Part shown: piece after piece, positions 58,473 to 64,000 of the stretch
How positions within the stretch are numbered: position 1 is the first letter of the stretch
Layout of the letters: each line of letters begins with the position of its first letter
From: Leptobrachium leishanense
Taxonomy: Eukaryota; Chordata; Amphibia; Anura; Megophryidae
Length of the DNA stretch: 64,000 nucleotides
NCBI GenBank assembly: GCA_009667805.1
Contig: CM019066.1
Location: forward strand, 328,891,119-328,955,118
Direction: 5' to 3'
Notes under the pieces: model-generated
The model's database searches: none
What the model was told of the DNA's origin: nothing
The model's input: the letters and a program-made list of their open reading frames with translations, nothing else
Position numbers and translations under genes: made by a program

Positions 58473-58990
58473 TTATTATTATTATCCTTTATATAGCGCC
58501 ACGTATTCCACAGCGCATTACAGGATCAGTGTACAAGGTGTTGATACATTAGAATACCACACATGGATGATACATCCTGATTCAGGGGGACCCTGTTCCC
58601 AAGGGAACTTACAATCTGTATATCAGCTGTACAAGTATTTTGTGAGGTAGGCGCATCCATATCATTAGGTGTCTTGCCCAAGGACACTCGCTGGTGGCGT
58701 TTTCTGAGTGGGATCTGAGTCAGCTTGTCCATGATTGTAGAGCAGCGACTTGGTGGTTAGGTTGAATTCGCTTCTCGTAAAGTCGAGACTTGCTTGTTCA
58801 CAGTTGTATTGGAGAGATCTGCTGAACAGCATTTGACTTGCTTCTCCACGGTCGAAGGGCAGAGACTGTTCAGCCGATATTGTACGGTAGGCAAGTATGT
58901 ACCGTTAGGTGTCTTGCCAAAAGACGCTTACTAGAGAGGTGCTCTGGCCAGGATTCGAACCTGGGTCTCCATGGTTATGGAGCAGTGATG
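58473..58990 (-). mobile_element. L2 3' end followed by a SINE-like segment, minus strand
   Basis: The plus strand shows (TTA)n, TATATAGCGCCACGTATTCC and GGGAACTTACAATCTG, the reverse of an L2 3' end. Beyond it, two diverged copies of TTAGGTGTCTTGCCCAAGGA lie at about 58660 and 58905. On the minus strand GGTTCGAATCCTGGCC (58944-58960) resembles a polymerase III B box. There is no full tRNA fold, so I call it SINE-like, not a tRNA gene. Confidence 0.55.
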
Positions 58991-59207
58991 TACTGCTGTC
59001 AGTGGTTCTTTGGAAAATCAATGGTAGTGAAGGGGGTGAAGAGTAATGGATGATAAATAGAACATTAGCACCATCTATTCCAGTGTAAATTTAGGTCTCG
59101 CTGGTTACAGTAAAGATAAGGGCTCTTTAAAGACTCTGAAATCTAAACATGTTGTACATTTGCCAAAGTTAAGCTCATGGTTCTGGCTACAAAAGACAAT
59201 CCAACTT

Positions 59208-59386
59208 TAACCCCTTTGCAATGTGTAGCGTGCTATGCTGTGCCTGTGATGAGTGGGACTCAATGCCACATGATGGCCTAGCATGCTCGTCTGACATCTA
59301 TGTGCCAGGAGGGGCCAAGGGCAGCAGCCCTGCTGGCATTAAGACCCTTCCGATGGGCACAACCTGCCAGGCGGTAAGGAGTTAAA
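59208..59386. mobile_element. Possible small TTAA-flanked element
   Basis: TTAACCCCTTTGCAATGTG at the left and GCGGTAAGGAGTTAA at the right face each other over about 180 bp, with GC-rich sequence between. The inverted match is short and could be chance or an eroded family member. Confidence 0.4.
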
Positions 59387-60974
59387 GTCTGTCTGTCTGC
59401 TGTGCAACCTCTAAAACCAGGGAGCTCAACCCTAAATGGTAACATTTTTTTTTTTACATCTGAAAGTATCCAAGCTTGTACATAAGTGCCCCTTGCAGTG
59501 CAGTCCTGGTTAGAAACCTATTCTACAAAGGGCCAGATTTACATCTCCGGAACCTGTAAGCACAGAAATCTGAAAAGCAAACCCCCTTGGCAAAAAAATG
59601 CAATATTTAGGGGAGATACTTTTCTAAATTTTTCAATTGGGGGCACATTACACATTTTTTTTTACAAAAAATTGTATAACGGGTTCTCCAGGACTGAGGG
59701 CAGGATGCATAGAGGAGGGAAGGGGAAGAGATAAGGCTTAGCAGCTGGAGAGCTGGCTGCTCAAACTGCTCAGTCACGATGCCCTGTGCTAACCATGCCC
59801 ACACTGCAAGTATCATCACACATACAGGTCTTTCTCTCCTTTCTAATATCCATATATATATATAGATACTTATATAGCAGTAAATCAGGATACAGAGTAT
59901 CTACTGTCTTCTAGCAATGTTTCTTCATAGCTTTTGCAAGGGAAATGCTAGAGATTCTTTCTATGAAATATTCAAGGCCTCTCTCTCTATGCCAAGTCCT
60001 AGTGCAGCATGTTGTTTCCTACATGAAGTGCGTAAGATTCACGGTCTGATTATGGATATACTAGCTATGCTGGAATTTTATCATACGTTCTTTTATTAAC
60101 GCAATGTAAGAGGAACTCTGTGATTGTATTCTTTTCATGTCTAATGTGTTTGCAATGTCCAGCGATTCTCTGTAAATGCCACAGCTGGCAATTGAGAAAT
60201 GTCTGAAGGAGGCTCCCTACTGAAAGGAATCAAACACTCTACTGGAACATATGTTTCTATAAAAACATTTCACATTACACTTGGTAAAGGCATAATGACT
60301 CCTGCAGGTACTTGAGTTCATTCACTTGCTCAATCTGCAAGTACACTTCTCTACAGTTGTAACAGCTGCATCCTTTGTTCCTGTTTTCTTAACTCCGGGC
60401 TAAGCTTTTTGCAAGGACTAGTCATTTTTCCCCCGAGAGCACTTATTGACAAGAGAAAAAGGTTAGACATGATATTTTCACTAATTTGAAGTGAAGTTTA
60501 TAGGAGAAACTCACTTTTACTGGAATCTGGATAACGCAGGGTGATAGATCAATACATGCATCCCTGGATGTGTGTGCAGTGATGTTGGTCTACATTGTCG
60601 TAGACATTTTATATGAAGCTGAGTACCATATAGGGAAAAAGAACCAAAAGAATTTAGGTTGCTACCTATTATATACTTGCTTTGATTTATCATTACTCTG
60701 ACATGACAGGTACTTCTTAATCTGTACTGGAAGCAAAGTGAAGAGTCAAATTCCGAGTCAAGCATAAACCTTACCAGATCTCCGGTTAACTTACCAACTC
60801 CATAGAAATAAATGGCTTTGGTAAGGTTACCAGAGCTCTGGTTAGATTTACACCTGACTTGGGGCACTGTCGTGTGCCTTTCGCTAAAACAGGGATGCTT
60901 AGGGGAAAAATTAGCATTCACTAATATCCCCTTTGCGTCCTGGTTTCCCCAGCAGACCACCGAGTCCGGCAGCC
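59387..60974. other. Spacer, no gene seen
   Basis: Nearly 1.6 kb without an assignable feature. A 156-codon minus-strand frame at 60517-60987 has no recognisable domain and is probably chance. Confidence 0.45.
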
Positions 60975-61578
60975 TGCCCTTTAACAATCGCTAAGCTCGT
61001 TGATGCTGGGGGCAGCGCTACAGTGCCACCCCCAGCATTCCCTCCATGGCATCCATAGGACTCCATGGAGACTTTGACTGCCGGTCACATGATCTGCAGG
61101 ATCTCACCTCTCGCAAGATCCGGCAGGTCGGCAGTGTGATTCGCACTTTCTTCCCCCAGTCTCCCTCTGCTCCCGGTGGCCAGAGGCAGCGGATCGGGCC
61201 ACCTTTCTTGCCACGGGATGAGAGGTGAGTATGAGATTTTTTTGGGGGGTTTTGAGCTGCAGGTAACAGATTCTGCAGCAGCGCAATCCATTACCTACAG
61301 CTCTGAGCTAGTGGTAACTTTTCGTTAGTGCCAGCTCTTAGTAACTAGCGTTAGGACCAAGTGCCCCTAATGCTAGATAATCTATGCTTGCATTTTGCGT
61401 TTCCCATGTTAGGTATAGGGAGCACAAAGTACAGTAAACTCGCGCTATGAATTGCAAATTAACGAGCGCTAACTTTTTTTTAACCGTTAGTGATTCGAAG
61501 GCGATGTGGACGCAGCACTATGACCTCCTTTAAGCTAAAGCTGACTCTAGTGTTAGCTTGAAGGAGGTGATGGAGCCC
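60975..61578. mobile_element. Diverged MITE of the GGGCC...ATTACA group
   Basis: GGTATAGGGAGCACAAAGTACA and GCTAACTTTTTTTTAACCG near 61415-61485 parallel 30700-30790, and it ends GGTGATGGAGCCC. A hairpin-like GATGCTGGGGGCAGCGC...GTGCCACCCCCAGCAT is at about 61002-61041. The left end is uncertain. Confidence 0.5.
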
Positions 61579-61914
61579 TTGGAATCTAGGCTTTAGTCTT
61601 GTGGAAAATAAACTGGTGCGCTAGCAGCATCTATACTTCAGTCCTCTAGCAGCCTCAACTTACAGTCGTGCGGCACACACAACTTCTTTTTATATTTACA
61701 ATATTTAAGACAGTATCATTTTTAAGCTAGCTGAATTTAACATTTTAAAGGATACTACAGGACTTAAACAGGATGGAAAAGAAACAGAGGGGTTAAACAA
61801 TAATCCTTCCTGACCCCCTCTACATTCCCTCGCTTTAGTTGGCTTTAAAAATTTACCTTTTATCAAGCGCTGGTCATCCTCTGAGCTTTGCTGGACGTGA
61901 CCTGCTGCCAGTAT

Positions 61915-62775
61915 CAGGGTTATCGAAAGAGATCCGAATGGCTGGAGAAAGGTAACCGAACGCTGGTTATCTTTCCTGGCCATTCGGCTATCCAGAGGAC
62001 AGGCAATTCGCCAAATCCTGGCGAATTGCCTGCACATACGGTGCCTGTTTGAGGGCAGTGAAATCCCCATAGAGAAGCAATGCTTCATCTATTCAGAGAA
62101 CAAAAACCAGCAGTGAAAAGTTCTCGAAATGCCCCGCCATTCAGTGGTTTAATTCGGCACATTTATTCAGGCGAATCCCATAGGCTTCAATGTTAAAAAT
62201 ATTCCCGTTTTAATTCAATATCTAATAAACGTTCATTATAAAATTCTGCAGTAAAAAGTCTCTTTATTTATAAATTTTTTAGGATATTTTAAGCATTTTT
62301 CAGGATTGTTTTTTTTAACTTAACTTATTTTTTCTGTAACAGCCCTTTTTATTATCATTCCCTGGACCTCATTTGTAAATTTCAGACAATTTCGTTCAGT
62401 AGTTTCTTTGCAAACAGTGTTTCACTTTTCAAACATTCAAGCAAACTGTTTTCCTAATTTATTCACTGCCTTCGTCTGCGGTGTCGGCTTTTTCCGGCGG
62501 CTTCGCTGCGTGTGATCGGCTCCTGCTCGGATTTTTCTGGCGTTTTCGGCGGGTTAATCCAGATGTTTTTGCGGGTTTTCGGCGTGCATTCACCGGGTTT
62601 TGCAGTTAGTTTTCGGCAGGTTTGCGGCAACCTTTCCCTGCAATTCGGGGACCCTGTGGTGTTTGCTGAATACACCACAGAGTCGCCGAAATGGGATCGG
62701 CAAAACGAACCGAATTGAAGAGAACGAAAAGTCACTGAACGTGCGGTGACTTTTCATTCTCTTTGAATTACCCTG
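61915..62775. mobile_element. CAGGGTTATTC-family MITE, long form (861 bp), copy 2 inverted
   Basis: The ends are CAGGGTTATCGAAAGAGA and TCTCTTTGAATTACCCTG with TAT on both flanks. The interior is the reverse complement of 27239-28141, including the AT-rich module at about 62160-62360 and the hairpin GAAAAGTCAC...GTGACTTTTC near the right end. No genes. Confidence 0.83.
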
Positions 62776-63130
62776 TATGTCTTTTTTAATAAGAAACCCT
62801 TTGCAATAACCGCAAGTAATGGAATATGCTTTTTAATTTTTTTCAATTACTGCTAGCCTAAGATAAATAATTTTAATAAAAGTTTTAATTTTGGTCACAA
62901 ATGTTGATAGTGTTTTAAAATTATTTATTTTTTATATGAATTAAACATCCTTTATTTTAATGTTGTTGTTTTTTTTCATCTTATGGCTAGACTATGTGAT
63001 ACTTTAATAGCCTTTTATTATTTTTAACTATTTGGTATTGAATTACACCATGTTATTATATTTTATTTTTTAAATGGCTTCTCACAGAATAGACCAAACA
63101 TTTTAGGGTTAGAGAATCTAAATGGAGACT
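62776..63130. other. Spacer, no gene seen
   Basis: Very AT-rich; nothing recognised. Confidence 0.45.
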
Positions 63131-63825
63131 TAGGGGGTTATTCAGAGAGCACCGAAATTTTGCCGACATTTTGGTGCTCTCGCTTGTTCCCCGCGCTTCC
63201 CTGCACTTCGGGGAAGCAAAGGTCCCCACGGTGTGGTGAATTCAGCATTCACCACTGGGGTCGCCGAAGTGCAGGGAAAACCTGCTGAACACCCGTTGAA
63301 CACCAGCTGAAAACTGACCGAACACTCACTAAAAACCCACCAGAACAGCCACAAAAACATGGCAAACACGTAGGAAAAAGGCAACGAGCCACCAATCACA
63401 GCGCAGACCAGCCGCCAGAAAAAGCCGACAAGCTGACGAACGGGGTAAAAGAAAAACCAATACAATTGAAAGTATCAATATTGAAACGCTGTTTGCAAAA
63501 AAACTACTGAACAAAGTTGCCTGAAATTTTACATATAAGATCCAATGTATGATAACAAAAAGTTTGTTAAGGAAAAATTAAAAACCGTTTTTAAAAATAA
63601 AACACGAAAAAATAAATTGCCCAAAAAATTCAGAAAAATGCCTAAAAGATCCTAAAAAAATTCAATAAATAAAGAGACTTTTTACTGCAGACTAAAATAG
63701 CAAACGGTTTATTAGATATTGCATAAAAAAACGGGAATATTTTTAACATCGAAGTCTATGGGATTCGTCTAAATAAATCTGCCAAATGAAACCACCGAAC
63801 AGCAGGGCATTTCGACATATATATA
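63131..63825. mobile_element. MITE related to the CAGGGTTATTC family
   Basis: The left end GGGGGTTATTCAGAGAGCACC has inner inverted copies of CACTTCGGGG and CCCTGCACTTC around 63200-63275. The AT-rich module spans about 63480-63790. The right end is replaced by (TA)n near 63818. It is the same subfamily as the split copy at 33021/35500. Confidence 0.65.
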
Positions 63826-63827
63826 TA

Positions 63828-64000
63828 TATAAACAAATCCGTATGGTTCTGCACTCACTTCAAGGTAATCTTGTTTAATTCTGCCTCGGTGCTGCTAACC
63901 CAAATTCTGCATATAGATAACTCCAGAGAAACGGGCCGCACTCGAGGTCTTCAATAAAAAATAAGATTTATTCCAAAATGCTTTAAAAGAAAAACAACGT
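63828..64000. mobile_element. Start of a further retroelement-like repeat, cut by the window edge
   Basis: After (TA)n comes TCTGCACTCAC, then ACTCGAGGTCTTCAATAAAA and AAAGAAAAACAACGT. This looks to me like the terminal region of a Penelope-type or similar frog repeat, but too little is visible for a firm call. Confidence 0.35.

Noticed and set aside
58940..58990. tRNA gene on the minus strand (B-box-like GGTTCGAATCC)
   Set aside because: I could not build acceptor, D and anticodon arms around it; better explained as a SINE-like tRNA-derived segment.
60517..60987. 156-codon open frame on the minus strand
   Set aside because: No recognisable domain, no splice or promoter context, surrounded by non-coding sequence; length is compatible with chance.

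Overview
This window reads as repeat-rich nuclear DNA of a vertebrate, most probably a frog. I infer this from several interspersed sequences I associate with anuran genomes (for example near 9.2, 31.9, 55.6 and 56.7 kb), L2 and Rex1/CR1-like LINE fragments, a Penelope-like element, a chromodomain Ty3/Gypsy retrotransposon, and dense Tc1, hAT and Harbinger-like DNA transposons. I found no host protein-coding exon and no host RNA gene. Every long open frame belongs to a mobile element, so the window is intergenic or deep intronic.

Layout. 0-15 kb: mostly featureless AT-rich sequence with scattered non-autonomous DNA transposons (1.7, 2.7, 9.6, 11.2 and 13.2 kb), one solo LTR (4.2 kb), one LTR fragment (6.2 kb) and L2 3' ends. 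15.3-23.0 kb: a full-length 7.7 kb hAT transposon with a perfect 8-bp target duplication, tandem repeats near both ends and a broken transposase. It sits inside a LINE and itself carries a 1.6 kb Tc1 element whose 340-residue transposase is intact. 23-32 kb: small DNA transposons, TTAA-flanked elements and a decayed minus-strand Tc1. 32.4-37.0 kb: an inverted-repeat element with degenerate telomere-like arrays holds a hAT copy, which holds another small element, which in turn holds a Penelope-like retroelement with a GIY-YIG domain and a hammerhead-like motif. 38.1-49.0 kb: a TTAA-flanked element interrupted by an L2-like LINE, into which went a nearly intact 5.56 kb Gypsy element, a 550-bp hAT MITE, a 1.9 kb hAT-like element (with its own Harbinger-like MITE) and a solo LTR. 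49-64 kb: sparse, with further small transposons.

How it works together: nothing here forms a host pathway. The elements capable of activity as read are the Tc1 copy (transposase plus terminal repeats) and, nearly, the Gypsy copy (Gag, protease, RT, RNase H and integrase in one frame, with a break only in the C-terminal chromodomain). The many MITEs lack genes and must have been moved by enzymes encoded elsewhere. The strongest observations are an 11-nt match between the Gypsy primer-binding site and its own LTR (a Tf1-like self-priming signature), a hammerhead-like motif in the Penelope element with a paired core change, and an internal module shared by two MITE families that have different ends.
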